Below, in pieces: positions 31,982 through 38,263 of a DNA stretch of 38,263 nucleotides. A program made the position numbers and the translations under genes. Source of the stretch: JBAYJY01 sp041664945. GTDB taxonomy: Bacteria > UBP15 > UBA6099. The stretch covers positions 1 to 38,263 of the forward strand of contig JBAYJY010000022.1 of NCBI GenBank assembly GCA_041664945.1, given 5' to 3'. Position 1 is the first letter of the stretch. Every line of letters begins with the position of its first letter. The notes beneath the pieces were generated by a model. That model was not told the DNA's origin, made no database searches, and saw only the letters and a program-made list of their open reading frames with translations.

Positions 31982-32932
31982 TTAAAACTGGAAGTATTTT
32001 CTGTCGAACTGCTCTTTAGCCTCGCACTCCTGATGGTAGAGAGCGGACTCGATGGCGGCGGCGGCCTGTGTGGCCACGGCATTGACGAGGTTGACATTGG
32101 CGTTGTCGAAAGGCAATCCATCCGAGCGCTGGGCGAGGAATAGGGCGCCGAACGCGCGTCCTTTCCAGACAAGCGGCGCGATCAGCATGTTCCGCCGTTC
32201 ATAACCGAGCCTCGGAACGCCCTGATACTCCGCGTCCGAATCGAAATCATGAACGCAAAGAGTGTCCTTGCCGGCGATGGCGCGGCCGACAATGCCTTCC
32301 GCCGCTTTGAATTTCTGATTGAGAAGGTTCACGGAGCCTTCGCCGAGCGCCTGCCTGATCTCAAGCTTTTGAGTGATGTCGTTCAGAACGAAAACGGCGC
32401 CGAGATCGACTTTCAGCGCGCCGACGAGCGAGGCGATGATGCGTTCGAGCAACACGTTCTGAGGCGGCGCCGCGCTCACTATGCGGCCAATCTCATACAG
32501 AACCACCAATTCCTCGTTTGTGCGCCGCAGGCGTTCGGACACAACCTTCATGAACGACGCGAACAACCGGATGGCTCCCTGCGGGTACTCGCGCAGCAGC
32601 CGGAAAAAATCCTCGCGCGATATTTTAAGGATGGTTGAATCGGCGTCGGCGCGCGCGGAGGCTGAGCGCAGGGCGCCCTCGAGCAGCGTCATTTCGCCGA
32701 GATATGTTCCGGCGTTGAGAAGGGCCAGCGATTTTTCGTCGCCGCTCTCGCCTTCGATCTTTTTATAAATCCGCACCGCGCCGTTATAAACGATGAACAG
32801 GCCGTCGCCGGGCTCGTTTTCGTTAAAAAGGACATCGCCCTTCCGCAATTCAACCGTAGTTATAATAGGAAGGAACCGTTCCAGTTCGTCTTCCCTGAAA
32901 TCACGAAAAAGCTCTATGTTTTTGAGGTCCAT
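31982..32932 (-). CDS. Cyclic-nucleotide-binding (CRP-type) plus GAF domain protein
   Basis: 316 residues, soluble. The N-terminal cNMP-binding domain (about 1-130) has ELRKGDVLFNENEPGDGLF and the phosphate-binding cassette LGEMTLLEGALRSASARA, with Gly, Glu, Arg, Ser and Ala in the usual places, so cyclic nucleotide binding is plausible. A connector helix RRTNEELVVLYEIGRIVSAA leads to a GAF domain (about 155-305) with GIVGRAIAGKDTLCVHD and MLIAPLVWKGRAFGALFLAQ. There is no DNA-binding helix-turn-helix and no output kinase or cyclase, so it is likely a signal-binding adaptor. The stop codon of pilT lies 6 bases upstream of its ATG and AGGGGGG in the pilT end acts as the ribosome site, so the two are coupled. 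Confidence 0.88.
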   Translation of the reverse strand: MDLKNIELFRDFREDELERFLPIITTVELRKGDVLFNENEPGDGLFIVYNGAVRIYKKIEGESGDEKSLALLNAGTYLGEMTLLEGALRSASARADADSTILKISREDFFRLLREYPQGAIRLFASFMKVVSERLRRTNEELVVLYEIGRIVSAAPPQNVLLERIIASLVGALKVDLGAVFVLNDITQKLEIRQALGEGSVNLLNQKFKAAEGIVGRAIAGKDTLCVHDFDSDAEYQGVPRLGYERRNMLIAPLVWKGRAFGALFLAQRSDGLPFDNANVNLVNAVATQAAAAIESALYHQECEAKEQFDRKYFQF

Positions 32933-32938
32933 TGTGGA

Positions 32939-33994
32939 TTACCCCCCTATGGCGGCGCTCATTGCGTCGGGGTTCGTCGCGCGGGCAACGGCGTCTTCCC
33001 TGGAAATAATGCCTTTTTTGAAATAGAAAAGCAGGGAATCGTCCATTGAAATCATTCCGAGGTCGGTTCCGGCCTTGATCGCCTCGCTGATGCGATGTAT
33101 CTGGCCGTCGCGGATCAGGTTCGCTATCGCCGGCGTGACGATCATGATCTCGCGGGCGGCGATCCGTTTGCCTGGTATATCGCATCGCGGGATCAACTGT
33201 TGCGAAATTACGCCCTTAAGAGTGACCGAAAGCTGGTAGCGGACCTGCTGCTGCTGGTAAGATGGAAAAACCTCGACGATGCGGCCGATGCTCTGGGCGG
33301 CATTGACGGTGTGGAGGGTGGCCAGAACGAGGGGGCCGGTTTCGGCGATGGTGACCGCGGCCATCATCGTTTCAAGATCGCGCATCTCGCCGACGAGCAG
33401 AACGTCCGGGTCCTCGCGAAGGACCGCCCTCAGGGCCGCCGGGAACGAGTTGGTGTTCGTGCCGACCGCGCGCTGATGAACAACGCCCTGTCCCGAGTCG
33501 AAAATAAACTCGATCGGGTCCTCGACGGTGATGATATGCGCCGGGCGGTCTTTATTGATAAAATCGAGCATTGCCGCAAGTGTCGTTGATTTTCCGCTGG
33601 CCGTGGGACCGGTCACGAGCAGCAAGCCGCTTTTCAGGCGCGCGAGGTGATAGGCAACGGGAGGCATCAGCACGGCCTTCATGTCCGGCGGCCGCGCCGG
33701 GATCACGCGCATTGTCGCGGAAACGCCGAAATTGTCGTAAAACGCGTTGACCCTGAACCGTCCGTTTGTTATGCTGTATGAAAAATCAAGTTCTTTCTCA
33801 TCCGCCAGCCTGTGCTTCTGCTCATCGGTCATGATTGAGAACAGCAGCCGTTTAGCCATGTCCCATTCGAGCTTTTCCTCACCTTGGGGGACAAGTTTTC
33901 CGGTGATTCGGAAAACCGGAGGCATGTCGCGGCAGAAATGAATGTCCGAGGCGCCGAGATCTATGGCTTGTTGGAGAATGTCGTTGATATCCAT
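32939..33994 (-). CDS. pilT: Twitching motility retraction ATPase PilT
   Basis: 351 residues, normal for PilT. It is a cytoplasmic hexameric ATPase that drives type IV pilus retraction. Visible: DINDILQQAIDLGASDIHF, the Walker A GPTASGKSTT (Ala replaces the usual Gly), the Asp box REDPDVLLVGEMRD, the His box ATLHTVNAAQSIGRIVEVFP and the PilT-typical REIMIVTPAIANLIRDGQI. The end GMISMDDSLLFYFKKGIIS corresponds to the AIRLGGMxxMDxSL region. I chose the ATG at 33994 because GGAAAG lies 5 bases upstream; the longer frame to 34036 adds an unconserved tail. It is transcribed away from fliN across a 189-base AT-rich gap and precedes the cNMP/GAF gene. Confidence 0.93.
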   Translation of the reverse strand: MDINDILQQAIDLGASDIHFCRDMPPVFRITGKLVPQGEEKLEWDMAKRLLFSIMTDEQKHRLADEKELDFSYSITNGRFRVNAFYDNFGVSATMRVIPARPPDMKAVLMPPVAYHLARLKSGLLLVTGPTASGKSTTLAAMLDFINKDRPAHIITVEDPIEFIFDSGQGVVHQRAVGTNTNSFPAALRAVLREDPDVLLVGEMRDLETMMAAVTIAETGPLVLATLHTVNAAQSIGRIVEVFPSYQQQQVRYQLSVTLKGVISQQLIPRCDIPGKRIAAREIMIVTPAIANLIRDGQIHRISEAIKAGTDLGMISMDDSLLFYFKKGIISREDAVARATNPDAMSAAIGG

Positions 33995-34064
33995 GGTTCT
34001 TTCCGGTGATGAGACTTTGAGCGCCGGGGCGCCCATAAATATTTTTCTTCTTTATTTTATTGTC

Positions 34065-34093
34065 TTTACATATTTAAATATACCTTGTAAAAT
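34065..34093 (+). promoter_or_regulatory. Sigma-70-like promoter for fliN and the foldase genes
   Basis: TTTACA (34065-34070), exactly 17 bases and TAAAAT (34088-34093) in an AT-rich divergent region, about 90 bases before fliN. Both boxes match 5 of 6 consensus bases. Confidence 0.65.
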
Positions 34094-34183
34094 GTAACAA
34101 TTATCTTAGCCGAGTAAGTTTTGAGTAGCAATAGATAAATGAAATTTAGTTAAAAATACGAAGCCAAAGGCAGGAGCTTAGAC

Positions 34184-34753
34184 ATGAGCGATCCTACGCT
34201 GAACCAAGACGAAATTGATGCGCTGCTTGCAGGAGTGCCGGACCCGACAGAAGGACCGATGGAATCAGGCGGAGGCGGAAGCAAAGAGCCTTCGTTGTCA
34301 ATGGACGACTTGGCCGGTTTGGACGATATGGGCGGCGGCAGTCAGCCCGCGCCCGCCGCATCAGATTCATACGACTTAGGCGGCGACGATTTTGCCGCGA
34401 TGATGGACGAAGCTCCGGCCCCGCAGCCGGCCGCGCGCGCGGCGGCTCCCGCTGCTAAAGCGGCGGCGGTTGAAGTCGCCGGCGACTATCCTTCCAAAAA
34501 CATTGAAGTCCTGCTCGACATCCCGCTTCAGGTTGTAGTCGAACTGGGCCACACGGAAATGCCGATCCAGAAGATTCTCGAACTCGGCCCCGGCTCGGTC
34601 GTCGAGCTGAACAGACTGGCCGGCGAGCCGATCAACATTCTCGTCAACGGAAAACTCGTCGCTCGCGGCGAAGTTGTTGTCGTGGACGAGAACTTCGGCG
34701 TTAAAATAACGCATATCATCAGTCCTATGGAGAGACTTTCGCAACTAAATTGA
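34184..34753 (+). CDS. fliN: Flagellar motor switch protein FliN
   Basis: 189 residues. The N-terminus TLNQDEIDALLAGV is the conserved leader of FliN/FliM proteins (CheY-binding like motif in FliM). A low-complexity Gly/Ala/Pro/Asp linker follows (about 20-105, AAAPAAKAAAVEVAGDYP near its end). The C-terminal SpoA domain (about 107-188) has NIEVLLDIPLQVVVELGHTE, IQKILELGPGSVVELNRLAG, EPINILVNGKLVARGEVVVV and FGVKITHIIS, matching FliN. It belongs to the flagellar C-ring. AGGAG is 6 bases before the ATG. No other flagellar gene is present here, so it is an orphan in this window and lies head to head with the pilus gene pilT. A type III secretion homologue is unlikely given the leader. Confidence 0.92.
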   Translation: MSDPTLNQDEIDALLAGVPDPTEGPMESGGGGSKEPSLSMDDLAGLDDMGGGSQPAPAASDSYDLGGDDFAAMMDEAPAPQPAARAAAPAAKAAAVEVAGDYPSKNIEVLLDIPLQVVVELGHTEMPIQKILELGPGSVVELNRLAGEPINILVNGKLVARGEVVVVDENFGVKITHIISPMERLSQLN

Positions 34754-34806
34754 AATTTTTTATATATCACCCGCGTTCAATCGCGAACCCCAAACGGAGG
34801 CTTATT

Positions 34807-35775
34807 ATGAATTTTAGGAAAAGCATGTTTTTGTCATGCGTTGCGCTTGCGGCCATGCTGCTTGTCGCCGGAGCCGGCTGCTCCAAAAAAGGCGCGAACG
34901 CGCCCGGCAAAGACGGCGCCAAGGAAACCGTGATAGCCGAATTCGAAGGCGGCAAAGTGACCGCCGAGGAAATCAACACCTTCATCGACTACATCGCCAC
35001 CTTCAACCCGATGGCGAAGATGGAACTTCAGGACCCGGCTAAAAAAGAGATGCTGATCAATCAGATTATCGAAAGCGCCGTTCTCGCAAACGCCGCGAGA
35101 GCCGCCGGAATCGACAAGGATCCCGACGTCATCAGAATAACAAACCTGCAGATCAACGGGCTCCTCGCGTCGAATTACTTCAACAAGAAAATCAAGACGC
35201 TCACTGAAAAAGCGGCTGTCACGGATGCCGATCTGCAAAAGTATTATGCAAGCCATGCAAGCGAATTCGACCAGACAAAGGTCAAAGTGCGCCATATAAT
35301 CGTGCCAACGGAACAGGAAGCCAGAGAGCTGTATGCGAAGGTTACAGCCAATCCGGCGTCATTCGCCGCAGTTGCTAAAGCGTCATCAAAAGACCCCGGA
35401 AGCGCGGCCCAGGGCGGCGATCTCGGATGGGTATCGCGCGGATCAATGGTTCCCGAATTCGAAAAAGTCGCTTTCAGCCTCCAGAAGGGCCAGATCAGCG
35501 AACCGTTCCAGACCCGTTTCGGCTGGCACATCGTAATGGTTGACGACAAGTCCGAACTCTCCGTCATGCCGTTCGAGCAGGTAAAGGAAAGCATCCGGGC
35601 AAAACTGACGGAAGCAAAGAAGAAGGAAGTCGGCGACAAAGCGATGGCCGATCTGAAAAAGAAATCGAAGCTGAAAGTAAACAAAGATCTATTCTCAAAA
35701 GTAGGCGATCAGCAGGCAATGCCGGGAATGCCCATGGGCGCTCCGCCGGCTCAGCCGTCTGCGCCGCAACAATAA
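34807..35775 (+). CDS. Exported PpiC-type peptidyl-prolyl isomerase, paralogue 1 (probable lipoprotein)
   Basis: About 322 residues. The ATG at 34807 is preceded by GGAGG at a 6-7 base gap; the longer frame to 34750 overlaps fliN. The N-terminus MNFRKSMFLSCVALAAMLLV leads to GAGCSKKG, a probable though non-canonical lipobox. A SurA_N-like helical region (about 40-150) contains KEMLINQIIESAVLANAARA. A parvulin domain (about 155-255) contains VRHIIVPTEQEA, FAAVAKASSKDPGSAAQGGD, GWVSRGSMVPEFEKVAFSLQ and RFGWHIVMVDD. It would catalyse proline isomerisation and chaperone proteins in the periplasm. The tail is Pro/Met/Gln rich. It lies 53 bases after fliN and 54 bases before a close paralogue, apparently in one operon. 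Confidence 0.88.
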   Translation: MNFRKSMFLSCVALAAMLLVAGAGCSKKGANAPGKDGAKETVIAEFEGGKVTAEEINTFIDYIATFNPMAKMELQDPAKKEMLINQIIESAVLANAARAAGIDKDPDVIRITNLQINGLLASNYFNKKIKTLTEKAAVTDADLQKYYASHASEFDQTKVKVRHIIVPTEQEARELYAKVTANPASFAAVAKASSKDPGSAAQGGDLGWVSRGSMVPEFEKVAFSLQKGQISEPFQTRFGWHIVMVDDKSELSVMPFEQVKESIRAKLTEAKKKEVGDKAMADLKKKSKLKVNKDLFSKVGDQQAMPGMPMGAPPAQPSAPQQ

Positions 35776-35829
35776 CATTTCGGGCGATTGGAAAAAAGAC
35801 GCCCTAAAATCCTGACAGGAGGGATTGCC

Positions 35830-36825
35830 TTGAAAACATCTGTTAAGACAACGCTTTTATCGCTATCTTTAGCCTTACTTCTTTCTGCTTCTTTATTCGT
35901 TTGCAAAGCGTTCGCTCAGGAGAGCACGGTGATTGCCGAATACGACGGCGGCAAGGTCACCGCAGAAGAGATCAATCTGTTCCTCAATACAGTAAACCCG
36001 CAATACATCTCGCAGCTCCAGAATCCGGAGATGAAAGAGATGCTGATCAATCAGGTCATCGAAAGCGCCATACTGGCGAACGTGGCAAAAACCACCGGAA
36101 TGGACAAAGACCCCGAAGTGCTGGCGATGATCGAGCTCCAGACGAACAGCATCTTCGCGTCGCGCTACTATGACAAGGAGATCAAGCCGCTGCGCGACGC
36201 AGTGCAAATCTCGGATAACGAATTGCAGCAGTATTACGACAGCCACAAAAAGGATTACGAGCAGAACAAGGTTAAGGGCAGCCACATTCTGGTTGAAAAA
36301 GAAGAAGATGCAAAAGAGATTTCTGCAAAGTTAAAGGCCGCGCCGGACACTTTCGCGGCGATAGCCAAAGAGAAATCAATCGACAAGGGCAGCGCCCCGA
36401 ACGGCGGAGACCTCGGCTGGTTTGAAAAAGGCCGCATGGTTCCCGAATTCGAGAAAGTCGCATTTGAGACGCCGAAAGGCCAGATCAGCGAACCGTTGAA
36501 AACGCGTTTCGGCTGGCACATCATCAAAGTCGAAGACAAGCTCGAAGGCGTTACCGCTCCTTTCGACGAGGTTAAGGAAACCATCCGCACGACCCTGCTC
36601 GAAAACAAGAAGAAGGAAGTCGTCGAGAACCTCGTTCTCGCGCTGAAGCAAAAAGCGCATCTGAAGACCTACCCCGACCTCTATGCGAAAGTGGCCCCCG
36701 CGCCTGCGGCTCCGGAAGCTCCCGCTGTTGAAGCGGCTCCTCCCGCGCCCCCGGCCCCGCCCGCTCCGAAAGCGGCCGACAAGAAGGCCCAGCCGGCAGC
36801 AAAGCCGGCCCCGAAAAAGAAATAA
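35830..36825 (+). CDS. Exported PpiC-type peptidyl-prolyl isomerase, paralogue 2 (TTG start)
   Basis: 331 residues from a TTG at 35830. AGGAGGG (35817-35823) at 6-7 bases decides this start over the TTG at 35788. A signal peptide (about 1-28, TTLLSLSLALLLSASLFVCK) ends near AFA. The SurA_N-like region has KEMLINQVIESAILANVAKT and the parvulin domain (about 135-235) has SHILVEKEEDAKEI, NGGDLGWFEKGRMVPEFEKV and RFGWHIIKVEDK. It is about the same length as paralogue 1 and shares many blocks with it, so a tandem duplication is likely. The C-terminal tail is a Pro/Ala/Lys run (about 285-331). It is the last gene before a strong terminator. The periplasmic foldase role is from family knowledge; the client is unknown. 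Confidence 0.88.
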   Translation: MKTSVKTTLLSLSLALLLSASLFVCKAFAQESTVIAEYDGGKVTAEEINLFLNTVNPQYISQLQNPEMKEMLINQVIESAILANVAKTTGMDKDPEVLAMIELQTNSIFASRYYDKEIKPLRDAVQISDNELQQYYDSHKKDYEQNKVKGSHILVEKEEDAKEISAKLKAAPDTFAAIAKEKSIDKGSAPNGGDLGWFEKGRMVPEFEKVAFETPKGQISEPLKTRFGWHIIKVEDKLEGVTAPFDEVKETIRTTLLENKKKEVVENLVLALKQKAHLKTYPDLYAKVAPAPAAPEAPAVEAAPPAPPAPPAPKAADKKAQPAAKPAPKKK

Positions 36826-36850
36826 CTTCTGAATAAGCGCCAAACTCAAA

Positions 36851-36885
36851 AGCCCCCGGCTTCACTAACCGCCGGGGGCTTTTTT
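36851..36885 (+). terminator. Rho-independent terminator of the fliN-foldase unit
   Basis: AGCCCCCGGC (36851-36860), loop TTCACTAACC and GCCGGGGGCT (36871-36880) form a perfect 10-bp stem, then TTTTT. It lies 25 bases after the stop codon. Confidence 0.93.
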
Positions 36886-36902
36886 AGTTCTTATGAAATT
36901 AT

Positions 36903-37018
36903 CGTCATTGCGAGGAAACCGTTTTGTGGTTGACGAAGCAACCCCGAACTAAATTCCCATCTCCATGTTCGGGATTGCCGCGCCCCAAAAAAAATCGGGG
37001 CTCGCAATGACGTTTACG
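36903..37018. repeat. Dispersed intergenic repeat, complete copy 3
   Basis: CGTCATTGCGAGG (36904-36916) at the left and CTCGCAATGACG at the right form long terminal inverted repeats, with GAAGCAACCCCGAACTAAAT and GTTCGGGATTGC inside, also complementary in part. The right end AATGACGTTTAC overlaps the stop codon of the alcohol dehydrogenase gene at 37014. Confidence 0.75.
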
Positions 37019-38036
37019 GCGTCACTATAACTTCAATCGCGTCGCCGCTTCGCATAACGTCTATCCCGTCGAGAATCTTATCAAGCTTGATGCGATGCGT
37101 GATCAGCTTGTCGAGCGGCAGGCGGCCGCTTTCGAGCAGCCTGATCACCGCCGGGAATGAATGATTCGATATGAATGTGCCGATGATGGTTATCTCACGG
37201 CGCGTGATATCGTACTGCGTGCAACTGCAGCAGGCCGTGCTGTTCATTCCGAACAACAGCGCCCGGCCGCCGCGCCGCAAAACCGAGACCGCGTCCGTCA
37301 TCAGGCAGCCGACGCATTCGATCGACGCGTCCGCCCCGATACCGGTTTCAGCCAAAACGACTTCCTGCAAATTCTGCTTCTCGGGATTCACGATCACATC
37401 CGCGCCCATCTTAACCGCCATCTTAGCGCGCTTTTTGTTGACCTCGGCGACAATGATCTTGCCTGCGCCGCACAGCTTCATCAGCGCCGTATAATACAGG
37501 CCGATCGGGCCGGCGCCGAGTATCACAACCGATTCGCCGGCCATAAGCTTCAGCTTGCCGGCGCCGTTCACAACACATGAAAACGGTTCGGCGAAAATCG
37601 CAATGTCCGTCGGCAGGCTCGGCGAAATTTTGTGCAGCGCCGACGCCGGAGCGACGTTGTATTCCGCGAAGCCGCCGTCTATGAAAATGCCCAGCGTCGT
37701 CATATTCTCGCACATGTTCGGCAGTCCGAGCCGGCAGTACGGGCACAATCCGCACGTCAGATTCGGGTCCACCAAAACGCGGTCGCCCGGCTGAAGATGC
37801 TTAACGCCCTTGCCGGTTTCCATGACGCGCCCGACATACTCATGTCCCAGAATCGCGCCCGGCGTCGCGGGATGTCCCGGCGGAACCTTAAGTATCTGGC
37901 AATCCGTCCCGCAGACGCTCGCCGCCTCGACTTTCAGCTTCACATCCTGATCGTTCTTAATCTGCGGTATCGGAACCTTCTTCAATGCGACTTTTCCGTT
38001 CCCTACGAATACCGCCGCTTTCATCGTTGTTCCCAC
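37014..38036 (-). CDS. Zinc-dependent alcohol dehydrogenase (MDR, threonine/sorbitol dehydrogenase-like)
   Basis: 340 residues, normal for medium-chain dehydrogenases. The catalytic zinc ligands are Cys42 (ASVCGTD), His65-Glu66 (GHEYVG) and Glu150 (AEPFSC). The structural zinc cysteines are 95, 98, 101 and 109 in TCGLCPYCRLGLPNMCE. The NAD-binding Rossmann motif is VVILGAGPIG (about 170-179). It oxidises a secondary alcohol, polyol or amino alcohol with NAD(P)+; the substrate is unresolved. The GTG at 38036 is chosen because ACCTCC on the plus strand gives GGAGGT 6 bases before it, whereas the ATG four codons later is 18 away. The stop overlaps the end of a dispersed repeat. Confidence 0.9.
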   Translation of the reverse strand: MGTTMKAAVFVGNGKVALKKVPIPQIKNDQDVKLKVEAASVCGTDCQILKVPPGHPATPGAILGHEYVGRVMETGKGVKHLQPGDRVLVDPNLTCGLCPYCRLGLPNMCENMTTLGIFIDGGFAEYNVAPASALHKISPSLPTDIAIFAEPFSCVVNGAGKLKLMAGESVVILGAGPIGLYYTALMKLCGAGKIIVAEVNKKRAKMAVKMGADVIVNPEKQNLQEVVLAETGIGADASIECVGCLMTDAVSVLRRGGRALLFGMNSTACCSCTQYDITRREITIIGTFISNHSFPAVIRLLESGRLPLDKLITHRIKLDKILDGIDVMRSGDAIEVIVTP

Positions 38037-38146
38037 TGCTCACCTCCGGATTATTGGCCTTGGTCCATGGGACCTCGTGGCTTGTCTTGCATGCATTGGA
38101 CACGGCATGTTTTGGGCGCAGAATGCTGCGCTCCTACAATATTATC

Positions 38147-38263
38147 TCAGCTTTCAACATAGTCGCCCTGCAGCGGCTTGACCGCGGCGCCGAGCTTGAT
38201 GAGATAATCGATGCCTTCCTGAATATGGTCGTCGGAACCGCCGCACAGTTCAAGTATTATCCA
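38147..38263 (-). CDS. C-terminus of a probable NIL-domain protein, 5' end outside window
   Basis: Only the last 38 residues are visible on the minus strand, ending at a TGA at 38147. WIILELCGGSDDHIQEGIDY then LIKLGAAVKPL follows the NIL pattern (hydrophobic strand, Gly, acidic, helix I-x-Y-L-x-x-x-G, strand, P-L), as at the C-terminus of MetN and of NIL-ferredoxin proteins. No ferredoxin cysteines follow before the stop. The role would be ligand sensing or sulphur/methionine metabolism, but too little is in view. Confidence 0.55.
   Translation of the reverse strand, partial: WIILELCGGSDDHIQEGIDYLIKLGAAVKPLQGDYVES

Noticed and set aside
38041..38146. Small gene between the alcohol dehydrogenase and the NIL-domain remnant
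   Set aside because: Only about 100 bases, with a GGGCGCAG/CTGCGCTC partial palindrome and no open frame with a ribosome site.

Overview
The window looks like chromosome of a free-living, Gram-negative (diderm) bacterium of moderately high GC. It carries an outer-membrane-type beta-barrel protein, exported parvulin foldases, a PilT motor for type IV pili, a FliN flagellar switch protein and many signal-peptide proteins. A corrinoid-type methyltransferase, a split ADP-forming acyl-CoA synthetase and a GH78 rhamnosidase suggest an anaerobic or facultative polysaccharide-degrading fermenter or acetogen-like metabolism. I cannot place it in a phylum from sequence alone; an uncultivated lineage is likely. 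No phage, transposase, CRISPR, tRNA or rRNA was seen.

Layout. 1-983 (-): partial PfkB-type sugar kinase. 1219-2700 (+): D-aminoacylase-like amidohydrolase. 2701-3198: repeat-rich non-coding block. 3199-5584 (-): purine-type permease coupled to a membrane-anchored alpha/beta hydrolase. 5821-6186 (-): STAS-domain regulator. 6285-11693 (-): acyl-CoA synthetase beta and alpha subunits followed by a GH78 alpha-L-rhamnosidase. 11694-12907: 1.2 kb without a gene, full of dispersed repeat fragments. 12908-13855 (+): D-Ala-D-Ala ligase.

13941-28263 (+) is the most distinctive part: eight consecutive exported proteins with no recognisable enzyme among them. In order they are a discoidin/FN3 protein, two proteins with DUF11-like modules, a 971-aa modular surface protein, a beta-barrel protein with a copper-amine-oxidase-N-like domain, a FecR-domain protein (followed by a strong terminator), a second FecR protein carrying three tandem knottin-like cysteine modules, and a propeller-like lipoprotein. 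Several share modules, so they look like parts of one envelope or extracellular structure. This is the best candidate for an undescribed system; its function is not evident from sequence.

28508-31838 (+): a pterin-binding methyltransferase overlapping a membrane protein with a GH2 fold in which both expected catalytic glutamates appear to be lost. 31982-33994 (-): pilT and a cyclic-nucleotide/GAF sensor. 34184-36825 (+): fliN and two paralogous PpiC-type foldases, with a clear sigma-70-like promoter before and a strong terminator after. 37014-38036 (-): zinc alcohol dehydrogenase. 38147-38263 (-): the C-terminus of a probable NIL-domain protein.
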